Positions 16,193-24,630 of a stretch of DNA of 47,191 bases are shown here, piece by piece. The stretch is taken from positions 1-47,191 of the forward strand of contig NZ_MASU01000036.1 in assembly GCF_003202235.1 (NCBI RefSeq), given 5' to 3'. The position numbers were made by a program, and so were the translations under genes. This DNA is from Prauserella flavalba. Its GTDB lineage: Bacteria; Actinomycetota; Actinomycetes; Mycobacteriales; Pseudonocardiaceae. The notes under the pieces are model-generated. The model did no database searches, was not told the origin of the DNA, and was given only the letters and a program-made list of their open reading frames with translations. The first letter of the stretch is position 1, and the number at the start of each line of letters is the position of its first letter.

Positions 16193-16865
16193 TGCGTGTC
16201 GATCCTTCGGTAGCGGCCGGCATGGCCGGGTCGCGGGGTTGAGATGGGCTTCGCCGGGTGGCGGCGGCGAACAGGGTGGCGGCGACATCGATGATGTTCT
16301 GGCGGTCGACCGGGAGTTCGCCGCTGAGCCAGGCCATGAGCAGTTCGGCGAGGCCGCCGGTGAGCAGGAGACCCGCGATCTGGTCATGGGGTGGGGAGAG
16401 TGCGTCGGCGCCGTGCAGAGCCTGGGCCTGGGTGGCGATCAGCTGGGCGAACTCGCGCAGCAGTTCGTGGCGTCGGGTGCGCAGCGGCTCGGCGGCGGCG
16501 GATTCCAGCATGGCCACACGGCCGATGCGCGGATCGCCGGTGAGCAGGTCGACGAACGCGCTGATCGCCGCCGTGGCCTTCCGGTAGGGATCACCGCCGG
16601 GGGTCGCCAGGGCGCGCAGCCCGACATCACGGATCCGCTCGGCGACCCGGTCGAGCACCGCCAGCAGCAGCTCGTCACGGTGGGCGAAACTCTCGTAGAA
16701 GTACCGCTCGGTCAGTCCTGCCCGCGCGCACACCGCGGTCATCGTGGTCTGCTGCCACCCTTCGGTGCCCAGCAGATCCAAGCCGGCTTCCAACAGCTGC
16801 TCGCGCCGCTGGTCGCGGCGTTGCTGAGAACTGACGCCTCGATAGCTGCGCTTCGGCATCGACAT
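16185..16865 (-). CDS. TetR-family regulator diverging from the SDR-LLM-P450 operon
   Basis: 226 residues from ATG 16865 (MSMPKRSYRGVSSQQRRDQR), or 224 from the in-frame ATG 16859. HTH region: LLEAGLDLLGTEGWQQTTMT, then AVCARAGLTERYFYESFAHR. The longer upstream frame covers the operator and is rejected. In mycobacteria a TetR gene next to an SDR gene and CYP136 is found at the Rv3057c-Rv3059 locus; the same neighbours occur here, so this is probably the local repressor of the 16954-20380 operon. Confidence 0.82.
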   Translation of the reverse strand: MSMPKRSYRGVSSQQRRDQRREQLLEAGLDLLGTEGWQQTTMTAVCARAGLTERYFYESFAHRDELLLAVLDRVAERIRDVGLRALATPGGDPYRKATAAISAFVDLLTGDPRIGRVAMLESAAAEPLRTRRHELLREFAQLIATQAQALHGADALSPPHDQIAGLLLTGGLAELLMAWLSGELPVDRQNIIDVAATLFAAATRRSPSQPRDPAMPAATEGSTRNG

Positions 16866-16883
16866 GCACCCATCTTGACATAC

Positions 16884-16923
16884 GTTCCTGTCAGAACCAT
16901 TCTGACTGTAGTTCCTGTCAGAA
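16884..16923. promoter_or_regulatory. Repeated TetR-type operator and promoter upstream of the SDR operon
   Basis: GTTCCTGTCAGAA occurs at 16884-16896 and again at 16911-16923. Between them, GTCAGAA-CCA-TTCTGAC (16890-16906) is an exact inverted repeat. A -35-like TTGACA lies at 16875-16880 with a weak -10 (CATTCT) 17 nt later for the rightward operon, so bound regulator would cover the promoter. Confidence 0.65.
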
Positions 16924-16953
16924 TTCGGTGGTCGGCAACGGAGGCGATACGAC

Positions 16954-17862
16954 GTGACGCAGCGAGGCAGGAAGGTCCGACGGCACGCGGAGACCGTGCC
17001 GGCACTTGCCGGTGTGGTGGTGGCGATCACCGGGGGTTCACGCGGAATCGGGCTGGCGACCGCTCAGGCCCTTGCCGCGGCGGGGGCCACGGTCGCGATC
17101 GGTGACCTCGATGTCCCACCGGGGTGGCTGGCGGACCAGCACCCCGCCGTCCGTGCCTGGCGGGTGGATGTGACCGACCAGGATGCGTTCGCCGGGTTCC
17201 TGGACGAGGTCGAGTCGACCTGCGGACCGCTGGATGTGCTGATCAACAATGCGGGGATCATGCCGTTGGGGTCGCTCGGTGACGAGCCGGCGTCGGTGGC
17301 GGCCCGGCAGTTGGCGATCAACCTCCATGCCGTGATCCACGGCAGCCGTGACGCTCTGCGCCGGATGCTTCCGCGTGGGCGGGGACACATCGTCAACGTG
17401 GCCTCGCAGGCGGGCAAAGTTGGCTTCCCCGGCGCGGCCACCTATTGCGCCACCAAACACGGTGTCGTGGGCTTGTCCGAGGCGTTGCGCGCCGAACTGC
17501 GGGGCAGTGGGGTGGCGGTGTCGTGTGTGATGCCCACGGTGGTAAGGACCGAATTGGCCACTGGGCTGGGTGAGTCCCCGCTGGTGCGGCCGGTCACGCC
17601 GCAGCAAGTGGCCGACGCGATCACGGCTGTGCTGCGTCGGCCGCGGTTCGACGTGTACGTGCCGCGGTCGCTGGCGGTGGTCAACCGGCTGCTCGTGCTG
17701 GCGCCCCGTGCGCTGCGCGACGCCCTGCTGCGGATCTCGGGCGCGGATCGGGTCCTCGCCGGCGCTGACCCGGTCGCCCGGGCTGGTTACGACGCCCGTG
17801 CTGTGCCCGAGCGCGGGCAGGACGCGATGGCCGACCGGCCGAGGGAACGGGAACGTCGATGA
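16954..17862 (+). CDS. Short-chain dehydrogenase/reductase (classical SDR)
   Basis: 302 residues from GTG 16954, GGAGG 10 nt upstream. Cofactor motif TGGSRGIG (26-33), NNAG at 98-101, catalytic Ser151 in VASQAGKVGFPG, and Tyr164/Lys168 in YCATK. An extension of about 60 residues after the core includes VYVPRSLAVVNRLLVLAPRA, probably membrane-proximal, as in mycobacterial SDRs of this type. NAD(P)-dependent alcohol/ketone oxidoreduction is expected. ATGA overlap with the LLM gene; the first gene of the CYP136-like operon. Confidence 0.85.
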   Translation: MTQRGRKVRRHAETVPALAGVVVAITGGSRGIGLATAQALAAAGATVAIGDLDVPPGWLADQHPAVRAWRVDVTDQDAFAGFLDEVESTCGPLDVLINNAGIMPLGSLGDEPASVAARQLAINLHAVIHGSRDALRRMLPRGRGHIVNVASQAGKVGFPGAATYCATKHGVVGLSEALRAELRGSGVAVSCVMPTVVRTELATGLGESPLVRPVTPQQVADAITAVLRRPRFDVYVPRSLAVVNRLLVLAPRALRDALLRISGADRVLAGADPVARAGYDARAVPERGQDAMADRPRERERR

Positions 17863-18908
17863 CGAGCGACGCGGCCACTCCTGCGGCGGTGCATCGTGGA
17901 CTGTCGCTCGTGTGCACCGGTGGGAATGTGCACGAGGTGGCGGCGATGGCCGCGGACGCCGAACGAGCGGGGTTCGAGTCGGTGTGGGCGGCGGAGTTCT
18001 ACGACCGCTCGGCGGTGGTCGCGGTGGCGGCGATGGCCGCGGTGACCGAGTCGATCACACTGGGCACCGGAATCGCCTACGCGTTCGGGCGCAGCCCCCT
18101 GGTGCTGGCCATCGAGGCGCGGGATCTGGACGCACTGTGCGGCGGTCGGCTGATCCTCGGACTGGGCACGGGAACACGGCGCATGCAGCAGGACTGGCAC
18201 AGCCTGTCCGGAGAACATCCCGCACCCCGGGTCGAGGAACTGGTGCCGCTGCTGCGCAGGCTGTCGCGGCTGGACGAGGGGCCGGTGCGGCACGAGGGCC
18301 GGTTCTACCGCGCACACGTGATCCCAACCGCGCCCGTCGCGGTCCCGACGCGGCCAGCGGTGCCGGTGTATCTGGCCGGGGTGAACACGCGCATGGTGCG
18401 CGCTGCCGGGGCGGTGGCCGACGGATTGGTGGGTCATCCACTGTTCACCCCGGAGTACCTGCGCCACACCGTGCGGCCTGCGCTGCAGGCGGGCGCCGAC
18501 CGCGCCGGACGCACCGGGCCAGTGCCGGTGGCCGGGTATGTGATCTGCGCGGTGGATCCCGACGAAGACCGTGCTCGCAGGATGGCCGCCGCGCAAATCG
18601 CGTTCTACGCCTCGGTGAAAACCTACGACTCCATCCTCACTCTGCACGGCTTCACCGACGAAGCGGGCGCCATCCGGGCGGCGCGTCGCGCTGGTGACCT
18701 GGAGGCGATGGTGGCCGCAGTGTCGGACGGGATGATCGACACCATCGCCGTGGCCGGCAGTCCTGAGCAGGTCCGCAGCCAGTTCGCCGCACGGTGGGCG
18801 GGTCTGTACGAGCGGACCCTGCTGTATCCGCCTTCCTTCGCCGGCCCGTCGGCCACCACCGCCGTGCTCGACGCCTTCGCACCACTCACCCGCACCCCTA
18901 CCACATAA
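17859..18908 (+). CDS. LLM-class flavin-dependent oxidoreductase
   Basis: 349 residues. Luciferase-like (bacterial luciferase/F420-type TIM barrel) motifs: AERAGFESVWAAEFYDRSAV, GTGIAYAFGRSPLVLAIEAR, LCGGRLILGLGTGTRRMQQD and LAGVNTRMVRAAGAVADGLV. It is clearly paralogous to the protein at 31343, with long shared blocks. The start overlaps the SDR stop (ATGA), and the P450 follows 11 nt later. FMN/FMNH2 or F420 as cofactor cannot be decided from sequence alone. Confidence 0.85.
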   Translation: MTSDAATPAAVHRGLSLVCTGGNVHEVAAMAADAERAGFESVWAAEFYDRSAVVAVAAMAAVTESITLGTGIAYAFGRSPLVLAIEARDLDALCGGRLILGLGTGTRRMQQDWHSLSGEHPAPRVEELVPLLRRLSRLDEGPVRHEGRFYRAHVIPTAPVAVPTRPAVPVYLAGVNTRMVRAAGAVADGLVGHPLFTPEYLRHTVRPALQAGADRAGRTGPVPVAGYVICAVDPDEDRARRMAAAQIAFYASVKTYDSILTLHGFTDEAGAIRAARRAGDLEAMVAAVSDGMIDTIAVAGSPEQVRSQFAARWAGLYERTLLYPPSFAGPSATTAVLDAFAPLTRTPTT

Positions 18909-18919
18909 GGAGAGCCGTC

Positions 18920-20380
18920 ATGGTCCACATCATCGAGCGCACCACCCAGGCGGCGCGGCAGCGCCTGTCCTCGGTGCTGGTCGCACCAGCACCCCGGGCG
19001 GTCGACGAGGCGTGGCGCCGGTTCAGCCGCCGCTGGCCCACCACTGACCTGGCCACCCCACCCGAGGGCAGCGGCCTGCGGGCGGTCCGCGGCGACTACG
19101 GCCCGCCCGTGGTGGGGCACCTGCTCGACTACATCCGCTTCGGCACCGAGTTCGGCCGCGAACGCTACGACCGCTACGGCCCGGTCACCTGGATGGGCGC
19201 GTTCGGCACCCGCGTCGCCGTGGTGGCAGGCCCCGAGGCGACCCAGCGCGTGTTCACCAACGCCGACAAAGCCTTCTCCCAAGCCGGCTGGCAGTTCCTC
19301 ATCGACCGGTTCTTCCACCGCGGGCTGATGCTGCTCGATTTCGACGAGCACAAGATGCACCGCCGCATCATGCAGCACGCCTTCACCCGCGACCGCCTCG
19401 CCGGCTACACCCACCAGATCAGCCCGCGTGTGCGCGCCACCATCCCCAACTGGCCGACCCAACGACCGGTACGGCTGTACTGGCTGCTCAAACGCCTCAC
19501 CCTGGACATCGCGACCCAGGTGTTCATGGGCGGCCGCGGCGGCTCCACCGACACCGAACGGATCAACCAGGCGTTCGTCGCCACCGTCCGCGCCGCCAGC
19601 GCGCTGGTGCGCGCCCCGCTGCCCGGCACCCGCTGGCGCGCCGGCGTACGCGGCCGCCGAGTCCTCGAAGACTACTTCGCCCAGCACCTGCCAGCCGCCC
19701 GCGCCAGCACCGGGGAGGACCTGTTCGCCGCGCTGTGCCAGGCCACCACCCCCGAAGGCGAGCACTTCAGCGACGACGACGTCATCAACCACATGATCTT
19801 TCTGATGATGGCCGCCCACGACACCGCCACCATCACCACCACCGCCGCCGCCTACTACCTCGCCACCCACCCCGACTGGCAAGACCGCGCCCGGCAGGAA
19901 TCCCTCGCCCTCGGCGACGCCCCCCTCGACATCGACGCCCTGGACAACCTCGACACCCTCGACCGCGTCATCAAAGAAGCCCTCCGGCTACTGGCCCCCG
20001 TGCCCCTCGTGATGCGCAAAACCGTCACCGACACCGACATCCTCGGCCACTACCTGCCCGCCGACACCCTCGTCGCCCTCGCCCCCGCCATCAACCACTA
20101 CGTGCCCGAATACTGGACCGACCCCGACACCTTCGACCCCGACCGCTTCGCCCCACACCGCCGCGAAGACCACCGTCATCGCTTCGCCTGGCTCCCCTTC
20201 GGCGGCGGCGTGCACAAATGCATCGGCATGCACTTCGGCACCCTCGAAGTCAAAACCATCCTGCACGAAATGCTGCGCACCACCCACTGGACCATTCCCC
20301 ACGGCTACCACATCCGCTGGGACAACACCTCCCTCCCCGTGCCCTCCGACGGACTCCCCGTACACCTCAACCCACTCTGA
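18920..20380 (+). CDS. Cytochrome P450, CYP136-like
   Basis: 486 residues from ATG 18920 (AAGGAGAG just upstream). It carries FFHRGLMLLDFDEHKMHRRI, the I-helix NHMIFLMMAAHDTAT, the ExxR motif in IKEALRLLAPV, and heme loop FGGGVHKCIGMHFG with Cys434 as thiolate ligand. From memory these blocks match mycobacterial CYP136 (Rv3059) unusually closely. The substrate of CYP136 is not firmly established. A redox partner gene (ferredoxin) is not seen nearby. The 155 nt after the stop contain no gene. Confidence 0.88.
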   Translation: MVHIIERTTQAARQRLSSVLVAPAPRAVDEAWRRFSRRWPTTDLATPPEGSGLRAVRGDYGPPVVGHLLDYIRFGTEFGRERYDRYGPVTWMGAFGTRVAVVAGPEATQRVFTNADKAFSQAGWQFLIDRFFHRGLMLLDFDEHKMHRRIMQHAFTRDRLAGYTHQISPRVRATIPNWPTQRPVRLYWLLKRLTLDIATQVFMGGRGGSTDTERINQAFVATVRAASALVRAPLPGTRWRAGVRGRRVLEDYFAQHLPAARASTGEDLFAALCQATTPEGEHFSDDDVINHMIFLMMAAHDTATITTTAAAYYLATHPDWQDRARQESLALGDAPLDIDALDNLDTLDRVIKEALRLLAPVPLVMRKTVTDTDILGHYLPADTLVALAPAINHYVPEYWTDPDTFDPDRFAPHRREDHRHRFAWLPFGGGVHKCIGMHFGTLEVKTILHEMLRTTHWTIPHGYHIRWDNTSLPVPSDGLPVHLNPL

Positions 20381-20535
20381 GCCCCCAACCGCGACACCTG
20401 CACCGTGCCAGCAACCACGAGGACACGGACACCCCCGGCCGGTGGCCAACTCGAAAGGGGACCGTCTCAGGCAAGCACGATCCCCAACGATAGGTGCACC
20501 GCAACGAACAGCACTCCGGCCGGCACCCAGCTCGG

Positions 20536-23304
20536 TTACTCGGGGCCGGCGGTGCGCTGTCCTTGGCGCAGGCGGCTGGCGACGTAGCTGGCGCGGTCGC
20601 CACCGTTTTCGCGGTGCCAGGCGCTGGCGGTGGTGTCGGCGACGCCGAGCAGGTCGGCGAGCATCTTCCAGTGGACCGAGCCGACCAGCGAGAGCCACGC
20701 GCCGTTGCGGGCGGTGCGGACACTGGGGACACCGAGCTTGCGCAGTCGAGTCTGCAGCGTGGCTGAGGTGATCGGCCGGTCGGGGCGCAGCCCGGGGAAC
20801 AGGTAGGGCGTCGGGCGGTCCCGCAGCGCGCCAGCGAGCGGGCGGCGGTTGGTGACGAGCCGGTGCAGCAGCGCGGAGAGCCGGGGCCGCAGCCACAAGG
20901 AATCGCGACCGAGACGCAGGCCGAGGATGCCGGGTTCGTCGGGATGGGCGAGGACATCGTCGGCGGTGAGGTTGACCAGGCGCCAGCAGCTTTGGCCGTA
21001 CTGCAGGACCAGGCAGCCGGCGACCCGGTCCGCCAGCGGCAGCGTGTCGTCGGTCTCCAGCGTGACGGCGAGCAGGACACGGTCGGTGTCGCTCATGATC
21101 TCCCGGTCGCCGGTGTGGCGCGAGGTGCCGATCGCGACGTGGGCCGGGGCCAGGCCGTTGGTCGCGGCCCACAGCAGGAACGAGCGGGCATGGTGCTGGC
21201 GGGGCCGATTGCGGATCAGCCAGCGGTCCACCACGGGTTGGGTGAGAGTGGCCAGGCTTGTGCCGCGGGTGCCGAGGTAGCTCAACAGCAGGCGGGCGCC
21301 GTCCAGCTTCCGGCGGAGGTGTTCACGCTGGTAGTACGTGAAGCAGGCGTCCTGCTCGGCGTGTTGGTGGACCAGCGGCATCAGGTGCCATCGGGCGTAG
21401 CGGGCCAGGATGGTCTTGTCGTGCGGGGTGGTCGCCCGCTCCAACAGGGTCTGGACGTCGCGGGTGAGCTGGGCGAGTTCTTCCTCGCGGGGTTCGAGGA
21501 GTTCGGCGAGCACCAGCAGGCCGCGCAGGTGCTGCACGGCGGTGGTCTGCCGCAACTCGTCGAGCGCTTGGTGGGTGCAGGCCAGTTCGCCGGTGACCAG
21601 CCGGCGGATGAGTTGCCCGCCGGGCCGGCGCAGGTACAGGCACAGCGAGTAGGGGTTGTCGTAGTTCTCCAGCAGCTCGGCCAGCGGCGCCAACCAGGCG
21701 GCCGGTTGCCCGTCGGGTTGGGTGAACACCTCGCCCAGGTCGCGGCGTGCGGTGCAGGACGGGCACTGGCCGCGGAGCAGACGGCCCATCGCTCCGCAGG
21801 TTGGGCACTGGTAGGAGAACGTGACGCCCGCGCAGTCCGGGCACAACGGTCCGGCAGCCTCGCGGCGGAACACCCCGGCCAGCTCACCGCAGCGGTGGCA
21901 GCGCGCGTGCGTGAGTCGTACGGCGTCCACACAGGACAGGCAGACCGGGCCTTCCGGCCAGTGCCGTTCGGCGCGGGCTGTGGTTCCGCACCGGGCGCAC
22001 GGGACCTGGGCGGCCAGGTGGCACGGCACGCACCTGGCCACACCGTCCGCACCGGGCATCGGCATCGACGGTCGTTGCCCGCAGTCGTCGCACGGTGGCC
22101 CGGGCCTTACCACTTCCCAGCACGCTTTGCACCACGGTCCATTGTGGTCGCGAGAGCACACGACCTTGCGAGCGCCGCAGCCCGAGCACGGTTCGGCCTG
22201 CGCCCGGCGGCGGCAGCGGTCACACCACGGTTCGCCGTCGGCGTCGCGATAGACCACCAACCGGGTCCGGCCGCAGTTACAGCACGGCTGACGCGGAATA
22301 GCCCGCTGAGCGCAGGCCCGGCAGCCGCCGGTGCTCACGATCCCGACCTTGCGGGTCTTGCCGCAGCGCGGGCACAGCACCTTCGGCGCACGCCGGTTAT
22401 CGCACCTCTCGCACAGCGGGCCCTCGTCGGTGAGCCGAGCCGCCGGCTTGTCCTCACCGCAGTCGACGCAGCGGCGCAATGGCCGTTGATGCTCGCGCTG
22501 GTAGCACGCCTTGCACACCGGCCATCCCTCGTCGCGGATGGCGACCGGTGCCGTCCGGCCGCACCGCGAGCAGGGTTCGGCCAAGTGCGCCTGGCGGCAC
22601 CGCTCGCACCACGCTCCCTCCTCGGTGTGAACGGCGGCCAAGACGACCTTGCCACAGACCCAGCACGGCTCGCGGGGAAGTGAGCCCGCCAGGATGGCTC
22701 GGGCAACCGCCGCCCAGTCCGTGATCAGCCGCTCGGTACCGCGCCGCTCACCGCGCAGCACATTGGAAATCGCCAGGCCGCGCAGGAACTGCACGGTCAG
22801 CGACGCCACCATGGGGTAGCGTTCGTCGGCCACCACATCCTCGCCGAACACCTCGGCGACCACCCGGTAGAGATCCCTGCGTGCCCGCTTCTCCTCGCAG
22901 CGCAGCACCTCGCGCAGCGCGCTGTCCGTGCGTGCGGCCGCCCACAATTCCAGTTCGGCAATGAATGCTGGGCGCACCACCGACGCGCACAGCACCCGAA
23001 CAGCACGCTCCACACGATCGAGGTTCGCCGGCGCCGCGGCATCGACCTCGACCTCGGCCTGCCGTACTGCCGCCTCATTGCGCTCCATCAGCGCGCGGAT
23101 CGTGGCTCCCAGCATCGCCTCCCGAGTGGGGAAGTGATGTAGCAACGCGCCCCGGCTGAACCCACCAGCGCGTTGCACCCGCACGGTTGTGGTCGCCGCA
23201 AGTCCGCGCGTGGTCAGCAACTCCACCGCGATCTGGACGATCCGCTGCCGTGTCGCCTCACGCTGCGCGGCCCGTATGCCCGAGGGCCTGCTGTCCGGCG
23301 GCAT
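20536..23304 (-). CDS. TetR domain - ten zinc ribbons - inactive tyrosine-recombinase-like domain fusion
   Basis: One uninterrupted frame of 922 residues from ATG 23304. Residues 1-210 form a TetR regulator: HTH RQRIVQIAVELLTTRGLAAT, FSRGALLHHFPTREAMLGA, then an all-helical ligand domain. Residues 214-517 contain 20 CxxC pairs making ten ribbons with a 30-34-residue period, first Cys at 214, 245, 279, 311, 341, 373, 405, 436, 469 and 500. Residues about 530-912 resemble an actinobacterial zinc-ribbon/XerD-like family, with LSYLGTRGTSLATLTQPVVD, RSFLLWAATNGLAPAHVA and WKMLADLLGVADTTASAWHR. The usual catalytic Arg motif is replaced (YGQSCWRLVNLTADDV), the HxxR box is RTARNGAW and the Tyr position reads Trp. 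So it is probably a DNA-binding rather than DNA-cutting module. An 18-bp palindrome lies just upstream. Confidence 0.85.
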   Translation of the reverse strand: MPPDSRPSGIRAAQREATRQRIVQIAVELLTTRGLAATTTVRVQRAGGFSRGALLHHFPTREAMLGATIRALMERNEAAVRQAEVEVDAAAPANLDRVERAVRVLCASVVRPAFIAELELWAAARTDSALREVLRCEEKRARRDLYRVVAEVFGEDVVADERYPMVASLTVQFLRGLAISNVLRGERRGTERLITDWAAVARAILAGSLPREPCWVCGKVVLAAVHTEEGAWCERCRQAHLAEPCSRCGRTAPVAIRDEGWPVCKACYQREHQRPLRRCVDCGEDKPAARLTDEGPLCERCDNRRAPKVLCPRCGKTRKVGIVSTGGCRACAQRAIPRQPCCNCGRTRLVVYRDADGEPWCDRCRRRAQAEPCSGCGARKVVCSRDHNGPWCKACWEVVRPGPPCDDCGQRPSMPMPGADGVARCVPCHLAAQVPCARCGTTARAERHWPEGPVCLSCVDAVRLTHARCHRCGELAGVFRREAAGPLCPDCAGVTFSYQCPTCGAMGRLLRGQCPSCTARRDLGEVFTQPDGQPAAWLAPLAELLENYDNPYSLCLYLRRPGGQLIRRLVTGELACTHQALDELRQTTAVQHLRGLLVLAELLEPREEELAQLTRDVQTLLERATTPHDKTILARYARWHLMPLVHQHAEQDACFTYYQREHLRRKLDGARLLLSYLGTRGTSLATLTQPVVDRWLIRNRPRQHHARSFLLWAATNGLAPAHVAIGTSRHTGDREIMSDTDRVLLAVTLETDDTLPLADRVAGCLVLQYGQSCWRLVNLTADDVLAHPDEPGILGLRLGRDSLWLRPRLSALLHRLVTNRRPLAGALRDRPTPYLFPGLRPDRPITSATLQTRLRKLGVPSVRTARNGAWLSLVGSVHWKMLADLLGVADTTASAWHRENGGDRASYVASRLRQGQRTAGPE

Positions 23305-23318
23305 GACCGAACCATTTC

Positions 23319-23336
23319 ACAGTCACATGTGACTGT
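23319..23336. promoter_or_regulatory. Perfect 18-bp palindrome upstream of the TetR-zinc-ribbon fusion
   Basis: ACAGTCACATGTGACTGT equals its own reverse complement. It ends 14 nt before the ATG. On the minus strand a TTGACA hexamer (23339-23334) overlaps its outer edge, so binding would block a -35 element. It is the natural candidate for autoregulation by the TetR domain. Confidence 0.75.
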
Positions 23337-23372
23337 CAATGTTCGAGGAGTGGGCGTCTGGCAGTGTGGGGT

Positions 23373-23400
23373 TACGGGTTCAAGTCCCGCCAGTGTGACC
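23373..23400 (+). other. tRNA 3'-end-like sequence (T-arm plus acceptor), possible attachment-site remnant
   Basis: TACGGGTTCAAGTCCCGCC has a T-stem (CGGG/CCCG) closing a loop TTCAAGT that fits the TTCRANY consensus, followed by an acceptor-like tail AGTGTGACC. No D-arm or anticodon arm is found upstream, so it is not a whole tRNA. Such fragments are left by integrative elements that use tRNA 3' ends. Chance similarity is possible. Confidence 0.35.
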
Positions 23401-23606
23401 GAGGCGTGGCCGGACCGTGTAGCCGCCGTCAGGGGCGTCGCGGCTGGTCCCCATGCCGGCACACCCAGCGCATCGCTGATGAGATCGGCCAGGCCGACGA
23501 CGTCGCCTGCGATCTCGTCGCCGTCGCGCGATGCAGCACACCATGGACGAACGACGTTCGATCGGAGTGCGAAGTCGAGTTGCGCAGGATCAACCGCGTG
23601 CCACGC

Positions 23607-23712
23607 GGCCAGGCGGGTAGTTGCTGATGTAGGCGAACACCGCCCGGCGAGCCCGGACGCGGGTGACCCAGACCCGGGTGCCGATCTCGGCCTTGAGGAC
23701 CGGCGAAGAACG
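23607..23712 (-). pseudogene. IS3-type transposase C-terminal remnant
   Basis: On the minus strand a short frame reads VLKAEIGTRVWVTRVRARRA then VFAYISNY, the conserved segment before the YNxxRxHSxLG end of IS3-family (orfB) transposases. It then diverges and stops. Upstream SFFA-like coding is present only in a shifted frame. No intact transposase remains. The flanking bases 23401-23606 show no gene I can support. Confidence 0.5.
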
Positions 23713-23730
23713 ACCGTGACTACACCGTGA

Positions 23731-24630
23731 CTACTCGTTGCCGAGCACGTCGGCGAGCGCCTCGTACTGCGCGTGGTGATCGGCGGCCGCCGGGAACAGG
23801 ACGAACTCCTCGACTCCGGCCGAGGCCAACTCGCGCAACCTGGCCGCGACCTCGGACGCCGAGCCGATGAGGGCATACCGCTCGATCTTGCCGAACGGTA
23901 TCCGGTACTGCCCTTCGATGAACCGTGCCGTCTCGGCGCGCCCCGCGTCATTCTGTCCGATGTGGACGAATGCGAGCAGACCGATGCGGGGGACAGGCCG
24001 GGCGACCTCGTCGCTCAGCGCGCGCAGCCGATCCCGCGCGCCGGCGATGCGCCCTGCGTCGGCCCACATGCCGAGCCACCCGTCGCCGAACAGCGTCGCC
24101 CGCCGGAGCGCCGCCTCGCTGCGCCCGCCGATCCAGATGGGTGGTGGTTTCGCGTGCGGCGACAGGGTCGGGACGGTGACGTGATACGGCGCGTCAACCG
24201 TGGCCGGCTTGCCGGACAACAGATCCGGCAGCGCGCGCAACACGGTGTCGGTGCGCCGGGCACGCTCGCCGACCGGCACGCCCGCCGCCGCCCACTCGTC
24301 CGGATTCTCGCCGCCCACGCCGATACCGAGGTCGACCCGCTCGTTGCTGAGCACCTGCAGCGAGGTGATCTGCTTCGCCGTCCACGCCGGATGACGCAAC
24401 GCCAGCAGCAGCACACCGAAGCCGAGCCGCACCCGTTCGGTGACGGCCGCGGCCGTGGCCAGTGCCACGGTGGCCTCCACCACCGGCGTGTGGAACGCGA
24501 GGTGGTCGCCGACCCACACCGAGTCGGCGCCGACGCGCTCAAGATGTTGTGCGGCACCGGCGATATCGGCCACGCCGGTGCCGAACGGATCGGAGATCGG
24601 CAGCATGACCCCGATGCGCGGCCTCACCAT
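23731..24630 (-). CDS. LLM-class (F420-dependent-type) oxidoreductase
   Basis: 299 residues from ATG 24630 (MVRPRIGVMLPISDPFGTGV); GTG at 24627 is an alternative that would make a 4-nt overlap with the SDR stop. Motifs: VGADSVWVGDHLAFHTPVVE, RVRLGFGVLLLALRHPAWTA, LQVLSNERVDLGIGVGGEN and PPIWIGGRSEAALRRATLFG. It belongs to a different LLM subgroup from the two paralogues at 17859 and 31343. Last gene of the leftward catabolic operon; probably an accessory monooxygenase or reductase of that pathway. The frame upstream to 25011 is a shadow of the SDR gene. Confidence 0.85.
   Translation of the reverse strand: MVRPRIGVMLPISDPFGTGVADIAGAAQHLERVGADSVWVGDHLAFHTPVVEATVALATAAAVTERVRLGFGVLLLALRHPAWTAKQITSLQVLSNERVDLGIGVGGENPDEWAAAGVPVGERARRTDTVLRALPDLLSGKPATVDAPYHVTVPTLSPHAKPPPIWIGGRSEAALRRATLFGDGWLGMWADAGRIAGARDRLRALSDEVARPVPRIGLLAFVHIGQNDAGRAETARFIEGQYRIPFGKIERYALIGSASEVAARLRELASAGVEEFVLFPAAADHHAQYEALADVLGNE

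Noticed and set aside
20863-22683. 606-codon plus-strand frame opposite the fusion gene
   Set aside because: Composition typical of antisense frames; the CxxC periodicity proves that the minus strand is coding.
21700-22700. Regularly spaced short repeats that could suggest a CRISPR array
   Set aside because: The period of about 95 nt reflects coding repeats (zinc ribbons); the nucleotide repeats are not identical and no cas genes are present.
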